A stretch of 64,000 bases of DNA from Ruminococcus sp. (GCF_019417665.1 NZ_DXUU01000006.1:22491-86490); one strand, 5' to 3'; shown: positions 16,415 to 25,775, numbered from the stretch's first letter. The notes: generated by a model from the sequence alone, not told the origin. Translations and numbers: made by a program.

Positions 16415-19179
16415 AAAAAATTTCAAAACTGATCCGGCGCATTTCTGCCGGACTTCTCAGCGGTGTGATGCTGGTATCCTCGGCAGCACTTCCGGTTAAC
16501 GCTGCATTCATTGACGAGGAGAATCCCAATAATTACGACAATTTTGCCGAAGCACTCCAGTTGGCGCTCTGCTTTTATGATGCCAACAAGTGCGGCGATG
16601 AGGTGGCAGATGACGGATATTATTCCTGGCGCGGAAACTGTCATGTAAAGGATGGTATGATCCCTCTGGTGCCCATGGAAAGTCTTGATGGCGGAAAGGC
16701 AAGTGAGGACAGCGGCAAGGGTGATGGCGGTGCAAGTGCCGCAGAGGGTCTCTATGTGGGAACCAACATGAGCCAGGAATTTATTGACGCCAATCGAGAA
16801 TATCTGGACCCGGACGGTGACGGCTGTGTGGATCTGACCGGTGGCTGGCACGATGCCGGCGATCATGTCAAGTTTGGCCTGCCGGGCAGCTATTCTGCTT
16901 CCACTGTGGGCTGGGGCTATTATGAATTCCGTGATGCTTACATTGAAACCGGCTTGCAGCAGCATGTAGAGGATGAACTGCGCTGGGTTAACGATTATTT
17001 CCTGAAAGCAACCTTCCTGGATGATGAGGGCAATGTAGTAGCGTACTGCTATCAGGTAGGCGAGGGTAACAACGACCACAACTATTGGTGTGCTCCGGAA
17101 TTGCAGGTAGATGATACTTATGTTGCAACTTCCTCCTGTGCTGTAAAGCGTCCGGCATACTTCGCTACCACAGAGACACCGGCGTCAGATCAGACCGCAG
17201 GTGCTGCCGCTTCATTGGCAGTGAATTATCTGAACTTCAAGGATACTGATCCGGAATATGCACAGAAGTGTCTGGATTATGCCCTTGCGCTCTATGATTT
17301 TTCTGTGGAGACCCACCATGAGACAGGGGATTCCACACTTGTGGTAGACAGCCTTGGCTATGACGGCGGTTTCTACACCTCCAGCTATGACTATGACGAA
17401 CTGGCCTGGGCAGCAGTATGGCTCTATTACTGTACCGAGGATTATGACTATATCAACGATATCATTGCCGTGGATGAATCTGTCACCGGTGAAATGGGTG
17501 CGCATCCATACACTGGTTATATGAAGCGTATCATCTCCGACACCGGAAACTGCTGGCAGAACATCTGGGTACACTGTTGGGATACTGTCTGGGGCGGCGT
17601 TTTTGCAAAGCTTGCTCCTGTTACTAATATTTCCAGAGATTGGTATATTTTCCGCTGGAATCTGGAGTTCTGGTCAGGTATGAGTGAAGCGGATGCGGCT
17701 GAAGCAGATTTTGATGTGCCGGTTACATCTCACAAATACTTCGGTATGGATGATCAGCTCTGGAATACGACAATTACTGCTTCAGAGATCAAAGATTTGC
17801 CGGAAGCAGACGGTGCATGGATTGCAAAATCTCCGGCTGGATTTGCTGTTGTCTCCGACTACGGCAGTGCACGGTATAACACAGCTGCCGGTCTCTGTGC
17901 TATGGTTTATGCCAAGGAAACAGGAGACATGACCTTTGCAGAGTGGGCAAAGGATCAGATGGAATACATTCTCGGCGATAATCCCATGGGATATGCTTAT
18001 GAGGTTGGCTATGAGAATAGTTATGCGACCCATCCCCACCACAGAGCTGCTTCCTGTTCTTCTACTCAGAGTATGGATGAACCGGATCCCCAAACGCATA
18101 CCCTCTGGGGTGCACTGGTCGGCGGTCCGGATCTGAAGGATTATCATAATGATGTTACAAGCGATTATATTTATAATGAAGTCACGGATGACTACAACGC
18201 TGGATTCTGCGGCGATCTTGCCGGATTGTATCATTTCTACGGTGCTGAAGGCAAGGAACTGGCGGATAAAAATGCCGTTATCGAAGATTTCGATATGTCA
18301 CAAAATGCCAAGAACGGCTATGATGTGGACGAAAGTACTCCCACTGGTTTCTACGTCACTGCCGGAAAGGCACAGGAAAATGATGCGGGACTCCAGATCA
18401 AGATCGTTGTCCATAACCGTACCATTGATCCGCCGCAGTTCTGTAATGACCTGCGGGTACGATATTACTTCAACATTGATGAGCTGACTGCTATTGGTGA
18501 GGATATTTCTATGGTGGAAACACGAGTGGACTACGATGCAGAAAGTGCTATGACGAATAATCAAACCCATGCCACAATTTCAGAGCCTGTGCAGTACGAT
18601 GACAACGGCATGTACTACATCGAAATTGCATGGGAAAACTGTAATTTCTATGGCAGCCGTGTATATCAGTTTGGTCTGTTGAACAAGATGAATCCAGACA
18701 CCTATGAAACCACATGGGATTCCAGCAATGATTACAGCTACAGCGATCTGATCAGCTTTGAAGATGACAACGATGCAGCGGCAATTACAGAAAAAATTAC
18801 CGCTTATACCAATGGCGAGCTTGTTTGGGGCGAAGAGCCAGACGGCACGAGAGCTTCTGAAACAACCGGTACAACGACAGCTGCTACAACTGGTGAGTCT
18901 ATTACCACAACATCCTCTGTTTCAGCAGCTTCCACTGATAGCAGTACAAATGTTACATCGGATGTAAATGTGCTTTACGGCGATGTGAACTTGGACGGTA
19001 GAGTGGATATCACTGATGCTGTTCTGCTGAATCGGGCGGTAAGCGGTTCTGTTACCCTAAATGAACAGGCTGGACAGAATGCGGACTGCGATGCAACAGG
19101 TGATCTGACTTCCAACGATGCAATGGTATTGTTGAAATTCTTGGTGCACTTGGAGAATGTACTTCCTGTTCTGTCATAA
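16411..19179 (+). CDS. GH9 cellulase with CBM3c-like module and dockerin
   Basis: The 922-residue product has a signal peptide ending near PVNA (residues 1-32). The GH9 catalytic domain (about 45-620) contains GGWHDAGDHVKFGLP with Asp148 and Asp151, the HPHHR motif, and the acid Glu590 in NEVTDDYNAGF. A CBM3c-like module (about 640-800; TPTGFYVTAGKA, VVHNRTIDPPQFCNDLRVRY) suggests a processive endoglucanase arrangement. A Thr/Ser-rich linker leads to a type I dockerin (about 855-918) with GDVNLDGRVDITDAVLL and NADCDATGDLTSNDAMVLL. It should be secreted and docked on a scaffoldin. The dockerin is closely similar to that of the LRR protein at 37128. It is coupled to the regulator upstream. Confidence 0.95.
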   Translation: MKKISKLIRRISAGLLSGVMLVSSAALPVNAAFIDEENPNNYDNFAEALQLALCFYDANKCGDEVADDGYYSWRGNCHVKDGMIPLVPMESLDGGKASEDSGKGDGGASAAEGLYVGTNMSQEFIDANREYLDPDGDGCVDLTGGWHDAGDHVKFGLPGSYSASTVGWGYYEFRDAYIETGLQQHVEDELRWVNDYFLKATFLDDEGNVVAYCYQVGEGNNDHNYWCAPELQVDDTYVATSSCAVKRPAYFATTETPASDQTAGAAASLAVNYLNFKDTDPEYAQKCLDYALALYDFSVETHHETGDSTLVVDSLGYDGGFYTSSYDYDELAWAAVWLYYCTEDYDYINDIIAVDESVTGEMGAHPYTGYMKRIISDTGNCWQNIWVHCWDTVWGGVFAKLAPVTNISRDWYIFRWNLEFWSGMSEADAAEADFDVPVTSHKYFGMDDQLWNTTITASEIKDLPEADGAWIAKSPAGFAVVSDYGSARYNTAAGLCAMVYAKETGDMTFAEWAKDQMEYILGDNPMGYAYEVGYENSYATHPHHRAASCSSTQSMDEPDPQTHTLWGALVGGPDLKDYHNDVTSDYIYNEVTDDYNAGFCGDLAGLYHFYGAEGKELADKNAVIEDFDMSQNAKNGYDVDESTPTGFYVTAGKAQENDAGLQIKIVVHNRTIDPPQFCNDLRVRYYFNIDELTAIGEDISMVETRVDYDAESAMTNNQTHATISEPVQYDDNGMYYIEIAWENCNFYGSRVYQFGLLNKMNPDTYETTWDSSNDYSYSDLISFEDDNDAAAITEKITAYTNGELVWGEEPDGTRASETTGTTTAATTGESITTTSSVSAASTDSSTNVTSDVNVLYGDVNLDGRVDITDAVLLNRAVSGSVTLNEQAGQNADCDATGDLTSNDAMVLLKFLVHLENVLPVLS

Positions 19180-19195
19180 TCAATTGCTAAAATGA

Positions 19196-19247
19196 AAACA
19201 AATGTGCATTTCTTTGCCGGAACCTGGTGAGAAATGCACATTTGTTT
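19196..19247. terminator. Bidirectional terminator between GH9 and ppx
   Basis: An 18-base perfect inverted repeat (AAACAAATGTGCATTTCT and its complement) with T runs on both strands ends both convergent genes. Confidence 0.85.
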
Positions 19248-19256
19248 CTATTCTGA

Positions 19257-20186
19257 TTACGCTTTGTCGGCTCTCGGCTGTTCATTTTTCTTTTTCGACA
19301 GCTCTCGCCGCAGATACCCTTCCCGGATACCATATTTGCTGATATAGATGGACTCGCATTTTGTCAGTTGTACCAGTGCATCCAGGATCAGCATACCAGT
19401 ATAAATGGTGTGCAGGCGGTCAGGGCAGTTTTGCAGCAGCAGTTCCCGTGCTGCCGCATCTTTTTTCCAGAGTGTCTTTTCCAGGGTGCGAAATTGTGAT
19501 GTTGTCAGAATCCGCTGCGTTTCTGGCAACTCCTGCTGTGCCTGAGCAAGCCTCAGAACTGTGCGTGCCGTACCGCCAACACCGCAGAGATTGGGGAAAG
19601 CCGGCAGATGATTCAGCTTTCGTTTTTTCAGTTCTTTTCGGATTCGTTCCTGAACGACTTCTCGTTCTTTTTGCCGGGGAAATACCTTTTCCACATAAGC
19701 TTTGGAAAGCGTTAGAGAGCCAATGGGCAAACTTTCAATAATGCCGGGACCGTCATGTGCCACTGTGACGATCTCTGTACTGCCGCCGCCAATGTCAAAG
19801 AGCAGCCCTTTTTCCATGGGTGCATCATAGCGGACGCCATAATAGTCCAGATAGGCTTCTGCCTGTCCTGACAGAACATCGACGGAATAACCGGTCATCA
19901 GGAAGATCTGATCCACCGCCTCCCGTGTATTCTGGATATTGCGGAGAGAAGCCGTTGCAAAGACGAACGTTTGTTCCAGCTGGAACTGCTCCAGGAGAGT
20001 GCGGCAGCCCAGAAGTACACTGCATGCCTTCTGGATGCCTTCCTGAGTTAAAATGTCGTTTTGGACATACCCGGCGAGACTAGCGGTATATTTTTGAGAA
20101 AACAAAGGGTGAAATGTCTTTCCGTCTGTAGTGTAAACTGCCAGCCGGACGGTATTTGATCCGATATCAATGACTGCGTATTTCAT
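19257..20186 (-). CDS. ppx: Exopolyphosphatase / pppGpp phosphohydrolase family (Ppx/GppA)
   Basis: The 309-residue product begins MKYAVIDIGSNTVRLAVY, the phosphate-1 loop of the ASKHA fold, and has LLFDIGGGSTEIV (phosphate-2) and a late GVGGTARTV segment. It is the two-domain Ppx/GppA type without a C-terminal HD domain. It should release phosphate from polyphosphate or convert pppGpp. The start at 20186 has AGGAG upstream; longer in-frame starts precede the promoter. It is divergent from ppk, so synthesis and breakdown genes of polyphosphate sit back to back. Confidence 0.9.
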   Translation of the reverse strand: MKYAVIDIGSNTVRLAVYTTDGKTFHPLFSQKYTASLAGYVQNDILTQEGIQKACSVLLGCRTLLEQFQLEQTFVFATASLRNIQNTREAVDQIFLMTGYSVDVLSGQAEAYLDYYGVRYDAPMEKGLLFDIGGGSTEIVTVAHDGPGIIESLPIGSLTLSKAYVEKVFPRQKEREVVQERIRKELKKRKLNHLPAFPNLCGVGGTARTVLRLAQAQQELPETQRILTTSQFRTLEKTLWKKDAAARELLLQNCPDRLHTIYTGMLILDALVQLTKCESIYISKYGIREGYLRRELSKKKNEQPRADKA

Positions 20187-20222
20187 AAGCAAACTCCTGA
20201 TCCTTAGTTCAATTCTATCCTT

Positions 20223-20252
20223 ATTATACAGCATTTTCCTCTGGTTATACAA
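20223..20252 (-). promoter_or_regulatory. Promoter for ppx
   Basis: On the minus strand TTGTAT (20252-20247) and TATAAT (20228-20223) are 18 bp apart. Confidence 0.55.
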
Positions 20253-20284
20253 GTGCAGATATTCGAACGGCATGTAAAGTTCTG

Positions 20285-20377
20285 GTTAAATCTAATTGCA
20301 TGTAGATTAACAAAAAGGTAACACATAATTTACATCAATAAGATGTCAAAAAGAGAACGAATCTTTTATAATATAAT
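20285..20377 (+). promoter_or_regulatory. Pho-box-like repeat array and promoter for ppk
   Basis: Hexamers TTGCAT (20296), TTAACA (20307), GTAACA (20318) and TTTACA (20329) recur at exactly 11-bp intervals, and a weaker GTTAAA begins at 20285. This is the layout of PhoP/PhoB boxes in Firmicutes (TTAACA-like repeats, 5-bp gaps). Ten bases later comes a poor -35 (TGTCAA, 20344) and TATAAT (20367-20372), as expected for an activator-dependent promoter. Phosphate control of ppk is inferred. Confidence 0.7.
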
Positions 20378-20443
20378 TAGCATAGTATGAGAATGCCTAT
20401 GCAATGAGGTGTACAAAAAGATTCATACATAGAATGGATTGGA

Positions 20444-20490
20444 GGCAACACCGCACGAAGACCGCCTGTCGGCTTTGCGCGGTATTGCTT
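20444..20490. repeat. Palindromic element R1, copy 2
   Basis: GGCAACACCGCACGAAG and CTTTGCGCGGTATTGCTT form a hairpin inside the ppk leader, shortly before the ribosome binding site. The arms match those at 3918-3957 and 25730-25775. It could affect ppk mRNA stability or translation. Confidence 0.7.
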
Positions 20491-20513
20491 GAAATAAATT
20501 TGGAGGAATTGAT

Positions 20514-22604
20514 ATGAAGTCAAAATGCTATGATAATCGGGAACTGTCCTGGCTGAAGTTCAACCAGCGTGTTCTGGAGGAGGCGAAAGACGAACGAAAT
20601 CCGCTTTGTGAACGGCTGTCGTTTTTGTCGATTTTTCAGAGCAATTTGGATGAATTTTTCATGGTTCGCTGCGGATCCATTTATGATCAGATGTGTGAGG
20701 ATCCGGAGTTCCGAGAAAACAAAACCAATATGACCTGTAAAGAGCAGCTGAAAGCGATTTATGCGCATGTGCGGGAACTGCTGCGTGACAAGGATGATAC
20801 TTATGAGGATCTGCGTGCAGAATTGAGCATGCAGGGTGTGGATATTGTGGACTTCCACACGATCACGATGGAAGAAGCTGCCTGGCTGGAGGCGTATTTT
20901 AAGGCAGAAATCGAACCGCTGCTTTCGTCTCAGATTATTAGCAAAAAACAACCGTTTCCGTTTTTGCAGAACAAGTCCATCTATGCAGTGGTGGTATTAG
21001 AGAAAAAAGGCACGCAGAAGCTGGGGATCGTACCTTGCAGCAGTGGTGTATTTCCGAAGATCGTTTCTCTTCCTACGGGAAAGAACCGCTTTATTCTGGC
21101 GGAAGAATTGATCCTGCATTTTGTACCAGAGATCTTTTCCAGGCACACGATTAAGAGTAAGTCTCTCATTCGAATTATCCGTAACGCCGATATTGAACCG
21201 GACGAGCGCACGGAAGAAGAGTGCGATTATCGTGAAGCAATGGAACAGTTGATCCGGGAACGGAAGAAACTCTGTCCTATTAAGCTGGAATTTTCCCGGT
21301 TGATGGATACCACAGTGATCCAGACCTTGTGCGGCTATCTGAATTTGACAGAAGAACAGGTGTTCTATTCGGAAGCACCTTTGAATTTGTCTGTGCTCTC
21401 CGTAGTGCGGGATATGCTGCGTCATAACAAGTGCTTGTTCTACCAGCGCCGTGTGCCTCAGGAACCGGTATGGCGTGATTCGTCTAAACGAATGATTGAG
21501 CAGGTAGAGGAACAGGATCGTTTCCTGGCGTTCCCCTATGAGAGCATCCGACCGTTTTTGACACTCTTGAACGAAGCCGGAAGAGATCCGCAAGTAGTTT
21601 CCATTAAGATGACGCTGTACCGTGTGGCATCCAACAGCAAGATTGTAGAAGCGTTGATCGAGGCGGCAGAGAATGGCAAGGATGTTGTGGTATTGGTAGA
21701 ACTGCGCGCCCGGTTTGATGAGGAAAACAATATTGAATGGTCTCGCCGTCTGGAAGATGCCGGCTGCCGGATCATTTATGGTTTGGATAACCTCAAGGTA
21801 CACAGTAAGCTATGCCTGATCACCAAGAAGGCAGGTACGGAAATTTCCTATATCACTCAGGTGGGCACAGGCAATTATAACGAAAAGACTTCGGCAATTT
21901 ACACGGACTATTCTCTGATGACGGGGAATCATGACATTGGTCTGGAGGCAAATCGGGTGTTCCAAGCACTGTGTCTGGGACAGACTGTGGAGCATACCGA
22001 GCATTTGCTGGTTGCACCGAAGTGCCTGCAAAACAAGCTGGCAGATATGATCAACGAACAAACCGAGCTGGCAAAGGCTGGACAACCGGCATATATCGGC
22101 ATCAAAATCAACTCCCTGACAGATAAGTATCTGATTGAAAAGCTGATTGAGGCATCCAAGGCAGGGGTAAAGATTGAGATGATTATCCGTGGCATCAGCT
22201 GCCTTATTGCCGGTGTGCCGGAGGAAACCGAAAATGTGACCATCCGCAGCATTGTAGGACGATTCCTGGAGCACACCCGGATCTATATTTTCGGTGCGCA
22301 TGAGAACTGTAAGGTGTATATTGCATCGGCAGACTGGATGACTCGGAATACACGCCGCCGTGTGGAAGTTGCAGCGCCCATTTATGATGCATCCATCAAA
22401 CAGCGGATTCTGGATATGTTTGATTTGATGATGACAGACAACGTGAAGGCACGTGTGCAGCAGCCCGACGGTTCGTATCGCCGTGAGCCTGCGGAAGAAC
22501 CATTGATCAATGCGCAAGAATATTTCTATGAGCAGGCATACGAACGGCTGGCACAGGCGGCAGCGGATGCTGTCGAGGGGTCAACTACTGTGTCCGCAGA
22601 GTAA
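20514..22604 (+). CDS. ppk1: Polyphosphate kinase 1
   Basis: The 696-residue product has the PPK1 order: N-terminal NRELSWLKFNQRVLEEA, head domain with EIEPLLSSQI, and the phospholipase-D-like C-terminal domains. The His of KVHSKLCLI and GTGNYNEKTSAIYTDYSL mark the autophosphorylated His region, and GAHENCKVYIASADWMTRN the second active-site His region. It makes polyphosphate from ATP reversibly. GGAGG precedes the ATG. Expression likely responds to phosphate through the repeat array upstream. Confidence 0.96.
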   Translation: MKSKCYDNRELSWLKFNQRVLEEAKDERNPLCERLSFLSIFQSNLDEFFMVRCGSIYDQMCEDPEFRENKTNMTCKEQLKAIYAHVRELLRDKDDTYEDLRAELSMQGVDIVDFHTITMEEAAWLEAYFKAEIEPLLSSQIISKKQPFPFLQNKSIYAVVVLEKKGTQKLGIVPCSSGVFPKIVSLPTGKNRFILAEELILHFVPEIFSRHTIKSKSLIRIIRNADIEPDERTEEECDYREAMEQLIRERKKLCPIKLEFSRLMDTTVIQTLCGYLNLTEEQVFYSEAPLNLSVLSVVRDMLRHNKCLFYQRRVPQEPVWRDSSKRMIEQVEEQDRFLAFPYESIRPFLTLLNEAGRDPQVVSIKMTLYRVASNSKIVEALIEAAENGKDVVVLVELRARFDEENNIEWSRRLEDAGCRIIYGLDNLKVHSKLCLITKKAGTEISYITQVGTGNYNEKTSAIYTDYSLMTGNHDIGLEANRVFQALCLGQTVEHTEHLLVAPKCLQNKLADMINEQTELAKAGQPAYIGIKINSLTDKYLIEKLIEASKAGVKIEMIIRGISCLIAGVPEETENVTIRSIVGRFLEHTRIYIFGAHENCKVYIASADWMTRNTRRRVEVAAPIYDASIKQRILDMFDLMMTDNVKARVQQPDGSYRREPAEEPLINAQEYFYEQAYERLAQAAADAVEGSTTVSAE

Positions 22605-22630
22605 GAATTGCATTTTCACGCAAATAACAG

Positions 22631-22667
22631 AAAAAGCGTTGGTACACATCCAGTACCAGCGCTTTTT
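22631..22667 (+). terminator. Intrinsic terminator after ppk
   Basis: AAAAAGCGTTGGTAC pairs with GTACCAGCGCTTTTT around a short loop; the T run closes the + transcript, and it could also serve the convergent minus-strand gene. Confidence 0.85.
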
Positions 22668-22700
22668 GCTTTGAAAGTAATATGAAAGAAAAGCAGACGA

Positions 22701-23486
22701 TCAGCTGTCTGTTACCTGGAAAAATCGGATCCGTTCCCAGATCGAATGGGCATAAGCCTGTAGTCGTTTTTCCGATGAGTCGTCGGGAATTCCCACAGAA
22801 TCCATTACCTCATCAAATTGTGCTGGGAAAGAAAAATCGGCGCTGTATTCTTCCGGTATTTCATTTGGTGCATATAGCGGTACATATGCTCCGATGCAGG
22901 GAATGCCAATGTCGTAGTTATACAGCTTTTGGATGGAATTCCTTGCCATCCCCAGCAGATGTCCGGTTTTCAGCATACCAATGGAAACGGTCAGATCAGA
23001 CCGGACACAGAGCCCCTCTCCGGTGTCGCCGTTCATACCGCTGTTGATGTCCACGCTGATGACAAAAGCATGGGCAGCGTTGATCTGTTCCACTACCTGC
23101 CGCAGGTTGGGACGCAGTTCCCCCTGAAATCCTGTGCCCAGCAGGCAGTCTACGATAATATCTGTGTGGGAAAAATCAATTTCTCTTGTGACCGGAATAT
23201 CAGCGCTCCGGCACTTTTCAAAGTAGTAAGCGCCGTCCGGGGAAAATTTTTCGCTGGTCAGTATGATCCGGCAGGGGATACCGGCGTCATGGAGCAGCAG
23301 CGCCAACACATAGCCGTCTCCGGCGTTGTTGCCGCTGCCTGCCACAATGTCAATGCTGCCGTGCCAGTCGTGGCTGCGGAATAATCCCAGTCCGGCACGG
23401 TACATAAGGATTTTGCTGTCCGTACCGCTGGCAATTTCAGCGGCATCGCTGGCACGCATGGTTGCAACGGAGATGACTTTTTGCAT
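22701..23486 (-). CDS. NAD(P)H-hydrate epimerase (YjeF N-terminal domain), single domain
   Basis: The 261-residue product has DIVAGSGNNAGDGYVLALLL (the YjeF_N glycine-rich loop), DIIVDCLLGTGFQGELR and VISVDINSGMNGDTGE, matching the epimerase that interconverts R and S forms of damaged hydrated NAD(P)H. The usual C-terminal ADP-dependent dehydratase domain is absent, and no separate dehydratase gene is in the window. The ATG at 23486 has AAAGGAGGT seven bases upstream. It lies beyond a terminator from the lipoprotein gene. Confidence 0.85.
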   Translation of the reverse strand: MQKVISVATMRASDAAEIASGTDSKILMYRAGLGLFRSHDWHGSIDIVAGSGNNAGDGYVLALLLHDAGIPCRIILTSEKFSPDGAYYFEKCRSADIPVTREIDFSHTDIIVDCLLGTGFQGELRPNLRQVVEQINAAHAFVISVDINSGMNGDTGEGLCVRSDLTVSIGMLKTGHLLGMARNSIQKLYNYDIGIPCIGAYVPLYAPNEIPEEYSADFSFPAQFDEVMDSVGIPDDSSEKRLQAYAHSIWERIRFFQVTDS

Positions 23487-23503
23487 GGGAATACCTCCTT
23501 TGA

Positions 23504-23543
23504 AAAAGACGATACAGCGCATAGTGCACTGGTATCGTCTTTT
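23504..23543 (-). terminator. Terminator after lipoprotein gene
   Basis: AAGACGATAC and GTATCGTCTT form a 10-bp stem with T runs on either strand; in the minus direction it follows the xylB-lipoprotein unit. Confidence 0.7.
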
Positions 23544-23557
23544 ACTATTGTTCTTTT

Positions 23558-24049
23558 TTAAAACCCATCATTATTGATGGAAATAATGAGCAATTCCTTT
23601 GTTCCATTTTCATGTATGATTGATGCCAGCCATATCTGCCCACGTCCGAGCATAATTCCTTCTGAATTATTGAACATATCTACGCAGGTTTCCTCCTCCA
23701 GATTGTTCCAGAATTCTGGAACAAAATTGGTTTGAATCTGTTCTGCATTTGCCAGAAGTTCATCACTGCTGTTGTAGACAGTATCGTCAATGCAAATGGG
23801 ATACTTGATTTTTTGTGACAAGTTTTTCCAGTCTCCATTGAACAGTTCTTGTTTTACTTCCTTGGCAAATGCTTCCGTTTCTTCTTTGGAAAGGTGAGAA
23901 GCAGTATATTCTTGTACCACATGTTCTGTAGTGGATTCCATAGTTTGTGTTGTTGCAGGAACAGATGCTTGAGAGTGGCACGCCGAAAGCAGGATCAAGT
24001 AACTCAAAATCAGGGGAAGCGCAAAAGTACGACTCAATTTCTGATACAT
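23558..24049 (-). CDS. Small lipoprotein of unknown function
   Basis: The 163-residue product has a clear lipoprotein signal (LILLSAC, Cys at residue 24), a Thr/Ser/Gln-rich spacer (about 25-50), then a 110-residue domain: EAFAKEVKQELFNGDWKNLS, YPICIDD and GRGQIWLASI. The pattern of an early helix, a disulfide-free core and paired strands is seen in several uncharacterised Firmicutes lipoproteins; no function is known. Its ATG lies two bases after the xylB stop, so it belongs to the xylB transcript. Confidence 0.7.
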   Translation of the reverse strand: MYQKLSRTFALPLILSYLILLSACHSQASVPATTQTMESTTEHVVQEYTASHLSKEETEAFAKEVKQELFNGDWKNLSQKIKYPICIDDTVYNSSDELLANAEQIQTNFVPEFWNNLEEETCVDMFNNSEGIMLGRGQIWLASIIHENGTKELLIISINNDGF

Positions 24050-24051
24050 TT

Positions 24052-25578
24052 TTACGCCAACTCAGCCAGTTTCCCGAACTGCGCCTTGAGTGCCGGATAG
24101 ATTTCCCGATACAGCTGATAGTACGACTCATATACCGGTACATTTTCCGCCTGAGGATTTTGTGTTTTGTCTGTTTTGACAATTGCCTCGCAAGCCTGGG
24201 GTACACTGTCATAGATGCCAGCGCCCACAGAAGCCAGGATTGCCACACCCAGAGACGGACCTTCCTTAGAAGCCACGGTCTTTACTGGGCAGTTGTACAG
24301 ATCTGCCAGCATACTGCGCCACAGGGGAGAAGTACCGCCGCCGCCGCATGCCATCATATCGTCCACGGAGATGCCCATTTCCCGGAATACTTCCACGCAG
24401 TCACGCAGGGAATAAGTAACGCCTTCCAGTACTGCACGGAGCATATCTCGCTTAGTGTGCATTGCTGACAGACCGAAGAATACGCCGCGTGCGTTTGGAT
24501 CTAGATGCGGTGTGCGCTCGCCCATGAGGTATGGCAGATAGAGCAGACGGTTTGCGCCGACCGGTACCTGTTCTGCCTCCTTGTCCATGAGATAATACTC
24601 GTCAACACCCATGAGAGAAGCAGTCTGCTTTTCTGCTGCACAGAAGTTGTCCCGAAACCATTTCAGAGACAGACCAGCGCCCTGGGTAACGCCCATGACA
24701 TGCCAGCTGCCCGGAACTGCTGCGCAGCAGGTGTGTACACGCCCCTTGGGATCCATAGCCATTGCGGATGTGTGTGCAAATACGACGCCGGAAGTACCGA
24801 TGGTGGTGAATGCCTTGCCGTCCTTGACAACGCCGGTTCCCACAGCCGCTGCCGCGTTGTCTCCAGCACCGCCAACAACCACAGTACCTTTGCACAGACC
24901 CAGCAGATCTGCCATTTCCTTTGTCAGCTTGCCGGTAACTTCGCAGGACTCATAAACCTTGCCCAGCAGGCTTTTATCAATTTGCAGCAGTCCCAACAGT
25001 TCATCTGACCAGCAGCGGTTTGCCACGTCCAGCAGCTGCATACCGGATGCGTCCGATACCTCAGTAGCATACTCGCCGGTGAGAATCAGACGGAGATAGT
25101 CCTTGGGCAACAAAATATGTCTGCACTTCTCATAGATATCCGGTTCATTGTTGCGAACCCAGAGAATCTTTGCAGCAGTCCAGCCTGTCAGGGCCGGATT
25201 TGCGGTGATCTCCATAAGTTTGTCCTGTCCGACCACACGGTTCATTTCGTCTACTTCCGCAGCGGTACGCTGGTCACACCAGATAATGGATTTCCGTAGG
25301 ACATTGTTGTCGCTGTCCAGCATGACCAGGCCATGCATCTGTCCCGAAATACCAATGCCCTTGACATCTTCTTTCTGTACGCCGCTCTTTGTGACAACTG
25401 TCTGAATGGTCTGGATCATGGCATTTTTCCAGTCCATGGGATCTTGTTCTGCATAGCCATTCTGGGGCTGATACATGGGATACTCCACGGTAGCACTTGC
25501 CATTACCGTGCCATCCTCCCGGAATAATACTGTTTTGGTACCGCTAGTACCGCAGTCAACGCCAATTACATAAGCCAT
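24052..25578 (-). CDS. xylB: Xylulokinase
   Basis: The 508-residue product is a full-length FGGY kinase: GVDCGTSGTKTVLF (phosphate-1), GISGQMHGLV with the XylB-type MHGLV signature, IIWCDQRT, TTIGTSGVVF and the C-terminal ACGGGGTSPLW. MHGLV and the length favour xylulokinase over glycerol or rhamnulose kinase. It phosphorylates D-xylulose, feeding xylose from xylan (GH30 enzyme) into the pentose phosphate pathway, where rpe (54577) also acts. No xylose isomerase gene is in the window. Confidence 0.92.
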   Translation of the reverse strand: MAYVIGVDCGTSGTKTVLFREDGTVMASATVEYPMYQPQNGYAEQDPMDWKNAMIQTIQTVVTKSGVQKEDVKGIGISGQMHGLVMLDSDNNVLRKSIIWCDQRTAAEVDEMNRVVGQDKLMEITANPALTGWTAAKILWVRNNEPDIYEKCRHILLPKDYLRLILTGEYATEVSDASGMQLLDVANRCWSDELLGLLQIDKSLLGKVYESCEVTGKLTKEMADLLGLCKGTVVVGGAGDNAAAAVGTGVVKDGKAFTTIGTSGVVFAHTSAMAMDPKGRVHTCCAAVPGSWHVMGVTQGAGLSLKWFRDNFCAAEKQTASLMGVDEYYLMDKEAEQVPVGANRLLYLPYLMGERTPHLDPNARGVFFGLSAMHTKRDMLRAVLEGVTYSLRDCVEVFREMGISVDDMMACGGGGTSPLWRSMLADLYNCPVKTVASKEGPSLGVAILASVGAGIYDSVPQACEAIVKTDKTQNPQAENVPVYESYYQLYREIYPALKAQFGKLAELA

Positions 25579-25687
25579 AGTGTTTCGTTCCTTTCCGAGC
25601 TGTCCGATTTGTCAAATTTTGTTCAGTATCTGGTCGTGCGAAAAGATGCTGAAAAGGCTCTCAAGATGCAGCTCCGGTTCTTGTTTT

Positions 25688-25716
25688 ATTTTATCAAAAT
25701 TTACCGTGCTTGTCAA
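25688..25716 (-). promoter_or_regulatory. Promoter for xylB
   Basis: On the minus strand TTGACA (25716-25711) and TAAAAT (25693-25688) are separated by 17 bp. The leader to the ATG is about 100 bases. Confidence 0.75.
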
Positions 25717-25729
25717 GCAGGTTCTTATG

Positions 25730-25775
25730 GGCAACACCGCACAAAACCGTTAGGCACTCTTTGTGCGGTGTTGTC
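25730..25775. repeat. Palindromic element R1, copy 3
   Basis: GGCAACACCGCACAAA and TTTGTGCGGTGTTGTC form a near-perfect 15-bp inverted repeat. It sits between the end of the membrane protein gene and the xylB promoter and overlaps the former's last codons. Confidence 0.75.
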
